The notes beneath the pieces were generated by a model. The model saw only the letters and a list, made by a program, of their open reading frames with translations, made no database searches and was not told the DNA's origin. A stretch of DNA of 29,906 nt, taken from assembly GCA_018398765.1 (NCBI GenBank), contig JAHBMJ010001491.1:1-29906 (forward strand), in the 5' to 3' direction. A program made the translations under genes and the position numbers. Of the stretch, positions 1 to 12,741 are shown piece by piece; the stretch's first letter is position 1; every line of letters starts with the position of its first letter. The DNA is from Chromera velia. Its lineage: Eukaryota > Sar > Chromeraceae.

Positions 1-34
<34 letters not shown>

Positions 35-870
35 TGCATCATTCAGAGTCCTAATTATAGTCTGATGTACATTCATCATCATCATCATCATCATTGGTCG
101 GTCTATCGGTCTCTAGGCCATCATACAATGCATACGTCATCGCCATCGGCCTAACAAATAGGCGTCTAGCGTTCGGCGGCAAAGCATGAGGCAGTTCGCG
201 GTTCTTTACAACTGCAGTTTTCTTTGATTTCTACTTAATTCAACCAGGATGCTTGTTTTCAAACTTTTCTACTTCCGGATCGAGCAGCATGCTTGCGCAT
301 GAAAAATCGTGTTTCAGAAAAACTTTAAATCTAAGAAAGGCTAAGAAAAAAGAGGAGGTAGAAAAGCCTACGAGAACTTGAAGGCAATAATGCTGGGATT
401 ACAACTTTGGTCGACATGCAAGTTAAACATATACGTGGGATATGCATACTTCTAAAGAGCTGTTTAAATCTTTATTTTAATTTTGGAAATAAACTCACAA
501 TATAAGTTGCTCAGCGCAATTATGTCGACAATCAATGCGACGGTGCAAGTCGAGGCCCGGCAGTGAACCACGAGGTAACCCGGAATATAAATCCCATCCT
601 ATCCTATCCTATCCTAATTTAATGTTAGTAAATTTCCAGTAACAGCGAATCTAAACTTCATTGTTTGTTTGTCTAGTTGTTTGTTTTTTAATCAATAAAC
701 TTGGGGAACATCTAAGTTAGCTTAGAAGTTAGCACTATGACTCGCATAGTTTACTTTACTTTAAGTAGATCGAATCTTATTTATTTAAGCTTACATTATA
801 AGTTACATATGCATACTTCTATGTATGTAATCGATAATCCATATGGTACATATGTGCCTTTCAATTCTAG
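1..870. repeat. Simple repeats and AT-rich spacer, no gene seen
   Basis: The window opens inside a (TG)n microsatellite (1-27). A short (CAT)n run lies near 75-94, and four or five tandem ATCCT pentamers lie near 593-615. The rest is AT-rich with stops in all frames. I see no exon with convincing coding character here. Confidence 0.7.
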
Positions 871-1978
871 TTTCAGCAAGGTAGGTCGTAGAGGAGCTCG
901 ACACTCCTGCATCGTGCACGAGGAAGAAAGAAAATTTCTGACAAGTCTGAAGAGGGAAAAACAACAGCGTGAAAGTGACAGTCTGAAGAACCAGAAACAC
1001 ACATTACCCCAGGACTCTCAAACTCCACTCAGAAGCTGATCCAAACACCGTTATGATTGCGTTTCTGTTTTTTAAAGGTCTTAGACATACCACCCTCTAT
1101 TGCAAATCCGCACCCTTCCCTTCTTGGTCTCTGTCTCGCTTACTCTGTCCTTTTCTTCTCCTGGAAGCTTAAATCCTTCTGCCCACGCAGAAAGGCATTC
1201 ACAAAAACTCCAGCCATTCAACTTCTCCTGCTTTGCTTTCCGTGTATGCATATTCAGTTCTGATACATCGTTCGTTGGGACTGGCTTAAGGTCTCTGACT
1301 GCTTGACTTCCCAACCGGATGGTGCTGGAATTCTTCTTTCCCTCTCACTCGTAACATAGAAAATACTCTATTTTCTTCCAACAACTCCAAAAGACATTTT
1401 CGAAGAAAGAAAGCCCCACTCCCCTCACATCCGTACAGAGAACCAAATACTTCATGCATGCACGAATGCACTCACAATCATTTCTGGTACAGCCTTTTCA
1501 TACATCTGTGCACCCTCTTTGCGGTCTGCCTGCTTTCTCCACACCTCGTACCTACCCACCTTCCCTCCAAAGGTTTTCGGTTCAATTCTCTCTTAGCTCG
1601 CCTTGCCTGCAAGAAAGTGAAGAGACGGGAGAAAGAAGACAAAATCCGGTGGGGTGTGAGGAGAGAAAAGCCGAGCTACTAGTTCCCTACAAGCAACGAG
1701 CAGCCTCTGCGTCTTTCTCTCTCTCTGTATGTGCATGTGTATGTATGAGGGTTTTCTTGGGAGGGGGAGAAACAAAGCGCGGCAGGCGAAGAACAATTAG
1801 AGACCAAGTCAGAAAGAGCCGTGAAACTCCACAAGAAGTTGCCCCAAATTCATTTGACCTCCTTGGACCTCTAACCGCATTGCCCCAAAATGAACCCATG
1901 CGGACTGACTGAGGGTGCAGGTGGTTGCGTTTTGCTTTGATGTTCAGACGATTTATACAACGACACTTTACATCACTT

Positions 1979-2009
<31 letters not shown>

Positions 2010-3317
2010 ACAAACCCTTTGCATACGCCAGGAACACAGAGACAATTTTGCAAAGGCAGAGGGAGAAACGCACATCAGGCCGCCGCAGATCGAAGACAAG
2101 AGACACCCAGCGAAAGGGAGGGAGAGGAGGAAGTCACCCCTACCCACCGACCGACCTCGTCGTCTGAGAGGAAGTAGACGAAAGCCTGCCCGATCATGCG
2201 CCCATCTGGAGCTGTGTCCCTCAAGAGATTGCAAGGGAAAAAGGGAATTCATTGCAAAAGCCAGCAGTGAGCCATGCCATCTGGGGCTGCCTTTCTCACA
2301 AGGACCAAGCTGGGAAGGCAGCAGGAGGGCAGGAAGGGGAAAGGGGAGGGAGGAGATGCAGGAGAGACGAAGTCTGTCGGCAAACCCAACAGAAGGAATG
2401 CAAAGAAAAGAATTTCAGAGAGGGACAAGAAGGGAAGAAAGATGCACAGCGAAACTCTATTAAATCAAGGAGTCTCATGCCCTTCAAGGGAAAGCAAAAA
2501 CAAGAGGCAGGTAAGCAAAGCGACAGAAACACACAGACACAGACAGGGAGGCAAACGGACCTGTAAGAATGTCGATTGTCTCAGGAAAATCTTCGGCAAG
2601 CGCATAGCCTGAGACAGGGATCAATGGTGGGTTGAAAGGGTGACTCGAAGCACACAAGAGGGGGGGGGCAGAGTTGTGTGATTCTTTTTCATCCTGAGAG
2701 TGTTCGATCAAAGAGCTTTCGTTCTACTCGGAATCCCGAAAAAAAAATCATTCGTCCCCTCAAATTGGACCAACACCTTCTGGACAGACCTTGAAAGAAA
2801 TTTCGAACAGACTCTTCCTTCACGTCCCATCTCAAGCCCTGCGGAGAAATTCAGAAAGGTACACAGGGATGGAGACAAATTTGATAGAGACGCACATATA
2901 GAAGTAAGTCAATACAGAGACCTCACAACCACGCAGGCAGGTCAGATCGAGAGAGAGAAACAAAGACAGGCAAACAAATATGTAGCCTTTCGTCTCCTTC
3001 CGGTTCTTTCTCCTCTTCTATTCTCTCCTCTCCTCTCTCTCCTCTCCCTTCTTCTTACATTTTCCCAAAGTCAGCAGGGACAGATCCACCTGAGAAGGAG
3101 GAAGCTGGGTGGGCACACAGTGGAAAGACACAAGAGAAAGAGATACTCAGAAGAACGAACAGCCATCCATACAAGTATCTATCTATCCACACTATACCTC
3201 TTTTTCTTCTTTCCCCCTGTTGTTTTACAGAGATGGACAGACAAACAGACCGGTTGTCGCCAGGCACACAGAAAGGAGAACTGACGGGTGTCAGCAGTTT
3301 TTTCCGGCGGATGAAAT

Positions 3318-3318
<1 letters not shown>
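871..3318. other. Unresolved stretch, possibly upstream exons or introns of the large + strand gene
   Basis: Several + strand open stretches here are rich in Arg, Lys and Glu (for example 1,600-1,900, 2,050-2,560 and 2,700-2,860), in keeping with the composition of the downstream gene. A donor-like AAG|GTACAC follows an open stretch at 2,858, and pyrimidine-rich tracts occur near 2,990-3,065. A (CA)n run is at 1,979-2,004. I could not chain these pieces by phase, so no exon is called. They could equally be non-coding. Confidence 0.3.

Positions 3319-3371
<53 letters not shown>
3319..3371. repeat. Compound (CT)n(CA)n microsatellite
   Basis: About 15 CT units run directly into about 11 CA units. 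Any reading frame across this is a repeat artefact. Confidence 0.95.
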
Positions 3372-4081
3372 GAACCCTGATACGAAGACGCGGAGGTCTT
3401 TTCTCTGTGTAGAAATCCCCCGGCCCTCTAGATATGAGACTTCTCCGGCAAAAGAATCTTCGCCGCAAACCCTCCACACTTCTCCAGCTCCACGCTGCCC
3501 CTCCTGCGAGTGCATGCCTCCTGTCTTGAAGAGATGAAACGCAATCGGTTTCAGAGGTTTGCGTGGGCCTCTGGACATGACTATTTTCCCTCAGCCTGCT
3601 TGCTCTCTGGAGGACACGTAAAGGAAAATCGGTCGCACCGGTCTTCTTCTCACTGCCAGATCCGCTTCTGAGTGAGGATAAGGGAAGGCCCCTCCCCGTT
3701 CCCCGAAGCAGTTGTTGCATGTCCGGGACACAAAACAGGCGAAAAAAATACGTGACGGGTGAGTGAGCCGAAAGGACGGACCACACAGAAGAATGCGCAA
3801 GTCTGCTGACCAGACTACCCTGATGGAGACGGAGACGGATGGAGACGGCTGACCAGTCTCAGCCTCTAGAGCGAAGCGGAGATCCCTGAGTAAAATCCCT
3901 GATCAATTCTGCAACGACATGAAATTCTTCGCATCAGACCAACCTTCAAGTTACAGATGATTCAGAAGCGTGAAAATCGGGCTCTCGTTCATTTGAACTC
4001 TAGGGCTGAGTGGGGAGTGGCGCCCGCATGATCCGCGGGAGCAAGGGGCTCACGGGGTAGTGCACGGTGCATCTCCTGCAG

Positions 4082-4135
4082 TGCTGTGTGCTCTGCGCGA
4101 AGAAGCGCACAAAACTGCCTGCCAAAACTCTCAAG
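4082..4135 (+). CDS. Possible small exon of the large + strand gene
   Basis: An 18-codon open stretch begins after a good acceptor (ending CTCCTGCAG at 4,081) and ends at a donor (CTCAAG|GTAACA). Both boundaries are phase 0. It would encode a Cys/Lys-rich peptide beginning CCVLCAKK. The signals are reasonable but there is no linkage to a neighbouring exon, so it may be chance. Confidence 0.25.
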
Positions 4136-4359
4136 GTAACAAGAAACGCTTTTCGACCTGCACGAAGACTTGCTGTCGTAGGCTCTTTCCGCACTTGCAG
4201 AACAAGAGACGGCTTGCATTCACCCTGCATGCGGAGTTAGCCGTCTCCTCTGAGAGAGATCCTTGAGGCCACCTCTGTATCGGTGCTCCTTGGGGCTTTT
4301 CCTCTGTCTTTACTGGTGCTGTGAGTCCGTGTTTCGCGTAAATCACGCTTGTGGGAGGA

Positions 4360-4585
4360 TCAAGTGAACAGCTGGAGATGCAAGGGGCGGTGTCTCAGCG
4401 TTCTCCTCACAACATCAGCGGTGGGGCCGTCTCGTCCTCCTGGGCACACAGGGGGAGGAGGCTCTCTGAATCGCTGCGTTTCCGATGGATTGCTTCTTCC
4501 TTCTGGGAAGAGTTTCCTCTCGAAAGTCTGGACTTTCTTCTCCGCATAGAGAGAAAGAGGCAACTTGAGCCGGAAGGACGAATAC
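4360..4585 (+). CDS. Possible exon upstream of the large + strand gene
   Basis: An open stretch here encodes a segment with alternating hydrophobic and charged residues (core FRWIASSFWEEFPLESLDF, then a basic run). It looks more protein-like than its shadows. A possible donor is at AATAC|GTGCGG (phase 1). The upstream acceptor is unclear, with several AG choices between 4,350 and 4,395. It probably belongs to the gene whose later exons begin at 5,766, but the exons between were not found. Confidence 0.35.
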
Positions 4586-4800
4586 GTGCGGGGAACGAAT
4601 TTTCTCCTCCCCCTGTAGTCGTGAAAATTGTTAGTCGCTGTATTGTTGATATGTGTTGCGACTCAATACATTTTGCTTCCCTCTTGTGATGCGAAGGAGC
4701 GTGGGCCGCTGGCTTGGATGAACCTTGTCCTTTTTTCATTACGGGGACTGCCTGACCAAGTCTGCATGCTTTTCATCTGTCTGTCGATCTGAGAAGAAAA

Positions 4801-4832
<32 letters not shown>

Positions 4833-4833
4833 G
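4801..4833. repeat. (GTCT)n microsatellite
   Basis: About eight tandem GTCT units with no coding content. Confidence 0.95.
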
Positions 4834-4984
4834 CTTGCCTGTCTCCTTTTGTCGATTATGCTGCCTAGCCTTTCGTCTCTGTGGTGCTGCATGTTTGGGG
4901 GTAGCTTTGGAGAATAGACAATCTCGCGCAACTCTGTCAATCCTCCCGAGTGAGTTGAGATCTTCCTAGGTCACGTGTATTTAT

Positions 4985-5334
<350 letters not shown>

Positions 5335-5676
5335 GAATCTGTTGACTGGCCGCATCATTCATGTGGTCTCTTCTTGAGTCGATCGATGGATGCAGCGAGG
5401 AAAGTCTGGTACAAACAGGTCTCCGCTCGGTCTGGATCTTCTTTTCCAGGTGCGTCCCTCCGTTACGTACTAGCTTTAGAAAGTAGGTCTGTCTGTCTGT
5501 CGCAATATCCTGTTGGACTTCGCGGGGTCAGTCAGACAGGGAAGGGAGATCATGAATTGTGCACCCCTTTCTGTGTTGTATAATTTTCTGTCTCCCTCTT
5601 TCTTGAACGGTGTCCCCTTTCTGCACTGAATCCCGTCTCTAACCCTTCGGTTCATATACGTCAAAATCTGTCTGAT

Positions 5677-5677
<1 letters not shown>

Positions 5678-5736
<59 letters not shown>

Positions 5737-5756
5737 TGTGTATGTGTGTGTGTGTA
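5678..5756. repeat. Compound (CT)n(GT)n microsatellite in an intron
   Basis: A CT run is followed by a GT run. It ends nine bases before the acceptor CTGTAG that opens the exon at 5,766, so it forms the 3' part of an intron. Confidence 0.9.
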
Positions 5757-5765
5757 TCTCTGTAG

Positions 5766-6062
5766 GTTCCCCTGGAGGGACTGCTCCGCCAGTGGAGGGG
5801 AGACGAAACGAAAGGTTCGAGTTTCCACAACTTCATCTTTCAGAAAGCAAGTGAATGATGAAAAGCATTTGAAGGCATTTTGGGTGGTCTAACGTTTTTC
5901 TAACTCCGTGTTTCGCAGATAGACGAATTGGGGGAATTGGACACCCACAGAAAGAGCAAAGAGAGACGTCCTGGACCCCCTTTCCATGCTCACGTTCCTG
6001 CCTCCGTCGCCGCAAAGGTTATGAAAGCTTTGTCTTTGAAGACCCTCTCTCTGTCTCTCTCT

Positions 6063-6101
<39 letters not shown>

Positions 6102-9100
6102 CTTTTTGCAGTCGTGATTGTCTTTGCATTGTTTGTGCGATTGAACAAAAGGTGGACGACAGGGTCTCTCCCGGCATCTCTGCACGCGAAGCAGGAGACT
6201 GCAGGAGACAGTGCAAGCGGAGAGGAAGAAAGGGGCTCAAAGCGGAGAAAAAAAGGGAAGAGAAGAGCCCCACAAGAAGGGGAAACTTCAACAGTAGAGG
6301 GAGGGATAGCAAAACGAAGGGAAAGCGTGAGGCAGATTGAAGAGACAGAGGCAGAGGCAGACCGCGGACCATCCGTTGGAGTGGGTGCCTCAATGGCTGC
6401 AAACAAACGGCACGCTCCTCCGCGTGGGTTGCAGAGAGCGAAAGCAGAAATACAAAGTGCAGATGAGATTCTTGAGGACGGAAATCTGAATATTCTTCAG
6501 TCTCTGATTGGAGATCATTTGGAGACTTCAAACACAGTTGCGGGGGGGTCGTGGAGACTTTTGAGACTTGTGCCTAGTGTGGAAGTGAAGCTACATCGAC
6601 GTAAAAAGAGGGTAGGAAAGGGCGGAGGAGGCGGGGAGGTCACAGGATGGAAAGAATTTCTTCTTTCCCCCCCCCCCCCCCCCCCCCCCCCCTGTGTGTG
6701 TGTGTGTGTGTCTGTGTCTGTGTGTGTCCCTCTTGTTTTCTTGTTCTCTTTCTCTGCGAGTGCGTGTATATGTCTCTGTGTCTCTCCCTCGTGATCTCTG
6801 TATCTCTCGATTTTCAATTCCTCTTTCTCGGTTTTCACTTTCGGAATTCCTTTCCCTCCTCTGCTCTTTCGGTGCTTTCCCCCATCGATCTGGCCTCGAT
6901 CCTCACGGCGGTCCGCTGTGCAGTAGACCGGTCCTGTACCCACCAGAGCGAAGTACAGGATGTGTTCGTCTCCACGCACGCATACACCCTCGCGCACATG
7001 CATCCATGGAGACACGGAGATGGGCAGATGAGGCAGAAGTAGACAGTCGATAAACAGGTAGATAGCGAGATGTTTCGAAACGTACACAGATAGCGATCGA
7101 GTCTTTGTGCTCATGCAGATGAGCATTCTGGACGACACATCTTCGGAATCTTCAGAGGAAGAGGAAGAGGAAGAGGAAGAAGAGGAAGAAGACTTTGGAT
7201 GGGGGGGCGGAGGGGTCCTCAGCAGTGGAGAAGAAAGACAGGGGGGGACTGAAGGGACAGCCAGGGGAGAAAGGGGAGGGGTGCGAGCAACTGAGGAAAT
7301 AGAAGAGGAGGAAGAAGATGAGGGGGAGGAGGAAGAGGAGGAAGGATCAGGTGTGTTTGTCCACTTGTCTGTCTGTCTGTTTGGCTTTGTTTTTGCTTGT
7401 CGGTATCGCCCCGCCTTTCTTCGGTGTTCCGTTCACTAGCTGACTCAATTGTCCACTGAATGGTCATTTGTCCCGGCCTTCCCTGGTTTCCTTGTTTCGT
7501 CCTGTACGTCTTCTTCTCAACTCGTCGCAAGGTCTCTTTCTGAAGGTCCACTTTCACATTCTCCCACGCAGCTGCGAGAATTGTGAGACCATCCATCCGG
7601 TCTCTTCATAATGGAGAAAGGGAGGTAATGCCCTTTGTTAGTCTTCCTCAACCGTTAAGAAAGCGGCGTGTATGCTTCTGGTTTCTTTCTGTCTTTCTGC
7701 CTGTGCAGAGCATTCTCTGATCCTCCAAAGGAGAAGCAGCAGAAAACCCACAAAAGTCGCAATCTCTACGGTCCCCTCTCTTGCGCTCTGCGGGTGCACG
7801 ACGATGCCCTGCAAAGTCCGGTGCGTCCATCCTCGCAATCCAGGGAGAGATATGAACACAGAGGGAGGATCATCGACAGCAGCGGTGGGCGCACGAAGGT
7901 GCCAGCGAGCGCGCAGCTCTCGTGGAAGGAATCAGTACACCTTCTTTGGGGGTGTGTTTGAGAAAGAGAGTGGACTGATAGAGACAGACGAATCCTCAGA
8001 GAGCTCTGTGGACGTTGCAGACTCACAGGACTCCTCCGACTGCGATTGGGGGAGAGGGGAGGAAATGGAGGGGAAGGCACAGTTTGGGCAAAGTAGGGGA
8101 GGTGAGAAATGCGATCGCGGAAACACGGAGGCGGAGGGGCCTAGAGATGGGATGCGGAGAAGAGCAAGTCGGTACGTGCAAAGGGCACACACAGAGATGA
8201 ACAGTGCAACAGCAGCCTCTTCCTCTTCACGCACGGGAGTTTGTGGAAGAGCGCAGACAGTGGCACAAGTGGCGGCATGTGGAGAAAAGAGGAACGATAG
8301 AGAAGGACATAGTCCTGCTGCCGCCTCTCTGCTGCCCCCTCTGTGCACACCCCTGAATGTTTTCGTTCATGCGACAGAGGTTAGGGAGGCTTTGGGGCCC
8401 CTCCTAGAGGGTTTGCGTGCGTCAGTGAAGGGGAAGGCTAGTGGATCGACAGTCACCCCACACACGCATGGAAGCCCTCCAGGTGATTCGGCCTCCCTAT
8501 CCGGTCTTCTCTTTTGGGCATCTCCTGTGTCGGTGGAGGCAGGAGCAGAAGGGGGCTCTTCGACGTCCTTCTTGCCTGGATTGTCGCAGTGGGGCAGGCG
8601 CGTGGGGCCTCTAGACGACGTTTTTTGGTCCCGTGGTCCTGCAAAATGGGGTGGAGGGAGGGAGAAGAGGGCACTGACAGAGGGAGGGAGGAAAGGGGGG
8701 GGCGGGGGGGGCGGGGGGGGAGAGCACAGGACGTCCGCGTATGAGGCTGCTGAGGAGGTTCCCGTTTGGGGAGATAGCAGCGCTTTGGGTTGGTGGGGAC
8801 GTTTTTCGAAAAAAGAAATCGAGGGGCAAGAGGATCTTGACGGGAATCGAAAAAGAACAGTGACAAAAGGACAGCTTTTGAAACAGAAGGTGACACCGAT
8901 AGAAGGAAAAGGCTCCATTCGTCTGACCGAAGATAGCAGGGCAGGGGAAAGCAGGAAGGGTGAAACGAGAGTACCTGTATCTTCTATACGTGACCTGCCT
9001 TTATCTTCTATACGTGACCTGCCTTTCTTCAAGAAAACCATTTTAGATACGGACTTTTTCAACAGATTGGGACTCTGGATTGAACTCATGGACCCTGTTA

Positions 9101-12100
9101 CTCGGTGAGTCAGCTGATCCATCCCTTTATTTTTGTTCGAACACGCATGAGTCTACTCATCAAAAAAAGATGGATTGTAATTCTTCACACAGGGTGTCCT
9201 CAAATCCCCCTCTCATCTTCTCTTCCTTGCCTCCCTAAGATGTGCATTTGAAGGTTTGTTTTTCCTTTATTGAATATCCGTCTCCCTGTCCCCGACCGGA
9301 TCTGTGTGCAGCGCCACAGTGATGAAGGTGACGATCAGTTCTTTCGAGGCGGCGTTGCCACTGTGGGGTCGGGAGGAAAACCGGTGGACGGGCAGACAGG
9401 AGAGGCAGGCTTCGGCAGTCTGCGGGTGGAGGTTTTCGGACGATGCGCAGACCCCTGTGGGGTCAGGACATCCCGGAAGGGTCCAATTCATGGCAGCTGA
9501 GACGATGCTCAGATCTGAATTAGGGATCAGATCTAGGATCAGAGGGGAGGGGGGGTGGCAGATCTCTAGACAGGGTCATGTGGCAGTGACAACGGAGTCA
9601 AAAGACTTTTTCGTATGTATTCCGACAGCAGACGAAGATGGTGCGTTTTTTTTTTATTTTTTTATGCTCCTCCGATGATCTGCGTATGAGTTTCTTTTAA
9701 TTTCTCCCTCCCTTACCCAGGACCTTATCTGTCGCTCTGCTTGCCTACGTGTCTATGTCGAAAAGGAAAAACAGCATTCGTGTGTCCATTCGCGTCTTTT
9801 CTTCTTCTTCTTCTTCTTCTTCTTCTGATTCTTCTTCTTCTTTCTCTCAGCATCCGTCCCTATGTCGGTGTCATCTGTGCATTTCTTCTATTCCATCGAT
9901 TTCTGGCAGTCAGTCTCCTTCTCCTCCCCTCTCATGCATTCTTTTCCGGGCCTCCTTTGGGTTTTTGTTTTCCTGTCCTTATCGTTGCTTTGAACGACTG
10001 AATGCAGGATGGATCTTCTCCTTTCCAACATTCCGTTTGCTTGCCTCCTTCACCTTCACGTTCCGGTACGGCCAGACGAATGATGAGTCAGACGAAGAAG
10101 AAAAGCCAAAGTCCGAACAGCAAAACGAAACAAAAAATAGAAAGGGGTCGGGAGTTTCGATTGCTACGGGCAAGAAAGGCAGGGACAGAAACCAACACAA
10201 AAAGACAGACGCTGGCAAGGGGAAGGAGAGCGAGAAGGAGAGACCAACCGACGGGGAGGGCAATGAGGAGAAAGAGAGGGTTGTTCCTGTGTGGGGTCGT
10301 TCGGTGGTTCTCGGTGAGTGTTTCTTTTTTTGTTGTGCATAAGCAGAATGTGAATGCCCACATTATATTCCACCCTACAGATTCAGGGTGAACATCACAT
10401 ACATCCTCAGCAACTTTTTCCTCCTCAAATAAACAACGAGACAATCAATGAGTTGTCACCTGAAGCCTCTTCATGGTCTGTCCTCTCACTGTTCAAGCTG
10501 CGTTTCTCTCCTTCCTTCCTTCCTTCCTTCCTTCCTTCCTTCCTTCTTTCCTTCCTTCCTTCCTTCCTTCCTTTCCTTCCTTCCTTCCTTCCTTCCTTTC
10601 CTTCCTTCCTTCCTTCCTTCCTTTCCTTCCTTCCTTCCTTTCCTTCCTTCCTTCCTTCCTTCCTTTCCTTCCTTCCTTCCTTTCCTTCCTTCCTTCCTTC
10701 CTTTCCTTCCTTTCCTTCCTTCCTTCCTTTCCTTCCTTCCTTTCCTTCCTTCCTTCCTTCCTTCCTTTCCTTCCTTCCTTCCTTCCTTTCCTTCCTTCCT
10801 TTCCTTCCTTCCTTCCTTCCTTTCCTTCCTTCCTTCCTTCCTTCCTTAAGTTTCTTTTGCCAGCTCCTTGCTCTCATACTCTTCTGTCTGTTTTCTCCTC
10901 GTTCCTCTGTGTGTGTAAACATGTGTGTGGGAAAGTGTTCATCAATCATACAAATGTTTTTCTACTAACATGGGTCGACGCATCTGCTGAAGATCCTAAA
11001 CGGACAGGCAGCAGCCGGGTGGGTCGACACATGACAAAATAATCTGTCTAGCTCGTGCTCTCATCACTTGGATCAAAGAAGTTCGTTCTTCTTCCTGCTC
11101 CTATCTCAGGCTCCCCCAATTTTGAGGAGGCGCGAGAGAGCGACCAGCGTCCCACCGTCGCTTTTGACTTCGAATTGCCCCTGCTGCCACGGGAGCTGGA
11201 GGGTTTTATGAAGTCACGTGCACACAGAGGGGGGACACAACAAAGAGCATCAGGGAAAGGACGAGAGAGAGGGCTGGAGGAGGAAGAACGACAAGAGACG
11301 GGAAAGAGACAGACGAAGGTAGAGGGGCACTCAAGAGGAGGAAAGGAAAAGAGGAGAACTGGATCCATGGGGGTTCCAGGGGAGCAGTCCCCGCTCCTGT
11401 TAGGAGACAGAAAGGCCAACAAGAGAAAGAAGGAGGCCCAGTCGGACCACGAGTGGATGGATGAGGAAGGTCCAGAAGAGGAGGAGGTCGGAGAAGAACA
11501 AAGTGAGGGCAGAGGACCTCTCCGACCGGTGAGTGAGGGTGGGTGGGTGGGGTCAGCGGAGGGAATCAATCATTGAGAGAGACACAGGGAGACCGAGAAA
11601 AGGAGAGATGAACTAAGAGACGAATGGATTGAAGTCGAACACGACAGAAAAAATGGAACGGAATAAAGCACGTTGATTCAGACTCGAGTTCTTTCTCCGC
11701 CAGAGTTCCTTCTCCTTTTTCCCGTACTGTGCCACTCTGCTGACGATATACATTTGATACTTCAACAAAGGCCACGAGAGTGTGTGAATGGTCGATGTGT
11801 GCATGCGCAATCTTTTCTACCCAGGTCTCTGTCTGTCTGTTCAGGCCCCTTCAAGTCAGAATTCGTACCCCCATCGAAGGAGAGGAAGAAGAGCAAAAAG
11901 AAAAGGGAGAAGAAAAAGGCTTTTCGAAGATCGCCATGTGTGAATGTTTTTGTTTCAAATTTTGAATTGATTTGGAATGAATGCAATCTGAAAGAACCAC
12001 AACCGTAAAATTCCGTGCAGGGCTTTCAAAGTGATTCTTCTTCTTCTTTTGACTCTTCATTCCTCTCGACATCCTCTTCGGAAGCAGAGGAGGAGATGAG

Positions 12101-12741
12101 AGTGAGAAGGGCGTTCTCTGATGATGAAGAAGAGGAAGGGGAAGAGGAGGGGAGAGGAGGGAAGCACCTTTTTCAAATGATTTTCGATGCACAGGTCAGG
12201 AAGGAATGCGCATGAGAAATTCTCCTGACTGTTCGCGGAAATGCGCACTGAGAAAAAAAAACCAACCACACCATGTGAAGTCATACTGACGTTCCATGAA
12301 AAGCTCGTGTTGGGATTGAGGGGACACTTGACTCTTCTTTGAACCATCAGTACAGTCCGCGTGGTCGTGAAGGCCAGCTTTAAGGATTGACTAGAAAATC
12401 CGTCATCGTCTGAAGGGACAGCGCATAATTTTGTGTTTCTCTGAAATGAACTCGGTGGGGTTGTGGGTGGTTAGTGTGGTGGGTGGTGTGGGGGGGGGGT
12501 TGCTGTTGGATCGCTAACCCCATGCGTGAGTTCCTCTCCTCACCCGCGGCTCTCATGTTTTGGTCACCTTCGACTCTTTTGCTTCTCTTATCTGCTTGTC
12601 CTCTCGATCCCCTTGCTTTTGTATTTGCAGCGCTTCGGCCGCGTCCGTCGCTTCCTTGCTCGCTTCGGCAGCGATCTAGTCAACGTACTCGCTGCAAGCT
12701 CGGGCTTTCGCATCACTCCCTCACCGTTCCGGGTCGATTGA
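5766..12741 (+). CDS. 3' part of a large multi-exon gene; low-complexity acidic/Ser-rich protein, family unknown
   Basis: Ten exons chain with matching phases at every junction: 5766-5814, 5919-6017, 6112-6611, 7119-7350, 7709-9104, 9312-9640, 10008-10313, 11110-11528, 12021-12194 and 12631-12741 (TGA). They total 3,615 nt, giving 1,204 residues open at the N-terminus. Donors are mostly GTGAGT-like and acceptors end TGCAG. The product alternates charged low-complexity (runs of Ser then Glu at 7,119-7,340, DESDEEE near 10,085, SSSSFDSS and SDDEEEE after 12,021, poly-Gly near 8,695-8,720) with short hydrophobic blocks of strand-like pattern such as WIFSFPTFRLLASFTFTF and FDFELPLLPRELEGF. The last exon ends in a compact hydrophobic segment (RFGRVRRFL, then LVNVLAASSGF). 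Isolated beta blocks between disordered loops recall bridge-like lipid-transfer proteins (VPS13/BLTP groups), but no diagnostic motif is visible and that idea is weak. The Ser/Asp/Glu clusters resemble casein kinase 2 sites. The true 5' end was not found. Confidence 0.72.
6045..6101. repeat. (CT)n(GT)n microsatellite in an intron
   Basis: Fills the intron 6018-6111 of the large + strand gene, just before the acceptor CTTTTTGCAG. Confidence 0.9.
6667..6727. repeat. Poly-C run (about 26 nt) followed by (GT)n in an intron
   Basis: About 26 consecutive C run into a GT microsatellite, inside intron 6612-7118. Such a long G:C homopolymer is prone to length error. Confidence 0.9.
8978..9025 (+). 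repeat. In-frame 24-bp tandem duplication inside an exon
   Basis: Two identical 24-bp copies (8978-9001 and 9002-9025) lie head to tail within exon 7709-9104. Each adds eight residues (SSIRDLP core). The perfect identity suggests a recent duplication. Confidence 0.95.
9798..9844. repeat. (CTT)n microsatellite in an intron
   Basis: TTC/CTT units interrupted once by GAT, in intron 9641-10007. The Ser-rich frame across it is not coding in the spliced model. Confidence 0.9.
10509..10847. repeat. 340-bp TTCC/TTTCC satellite in an intron
   Basis: A nearly pure TTCC array with periodic extra T (TTTCC), inside intron 10314-11109. The flanking exons join in phase 1 across it. It is strictly pyrimidine on the coding strand and has mirror-repeat character. 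Confidence 0.95.

Noticed and set aside
1570-1600. GGTTCAATTC resembling a tRNA T-loop
   Set aside because: No acceptor stem, D-arm or anticodon arm could be found around it.
3055-3786. 243-codon frame on the - strand
   Set aside because: It crosses the CT/CA microsatellite and has no recognisable motif, start context or splice partners.
8367-9122. 251-codon frame on the - strand
   Set aside because: It is the shadow of the + strand exon 7709-9104, which has matching splice phases at both ends.
10509-10847. Regular repeat array that could suggest a CRISPR
   Set aside because: Units are 4-5 bp without unique spacers; it is a microsatellite in a eukaryotic intron.
10354-11042. Several open frames over the TTCC array
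   Set aside because: The flanking exons splice over this array in a consistent phase, so it is intronic.
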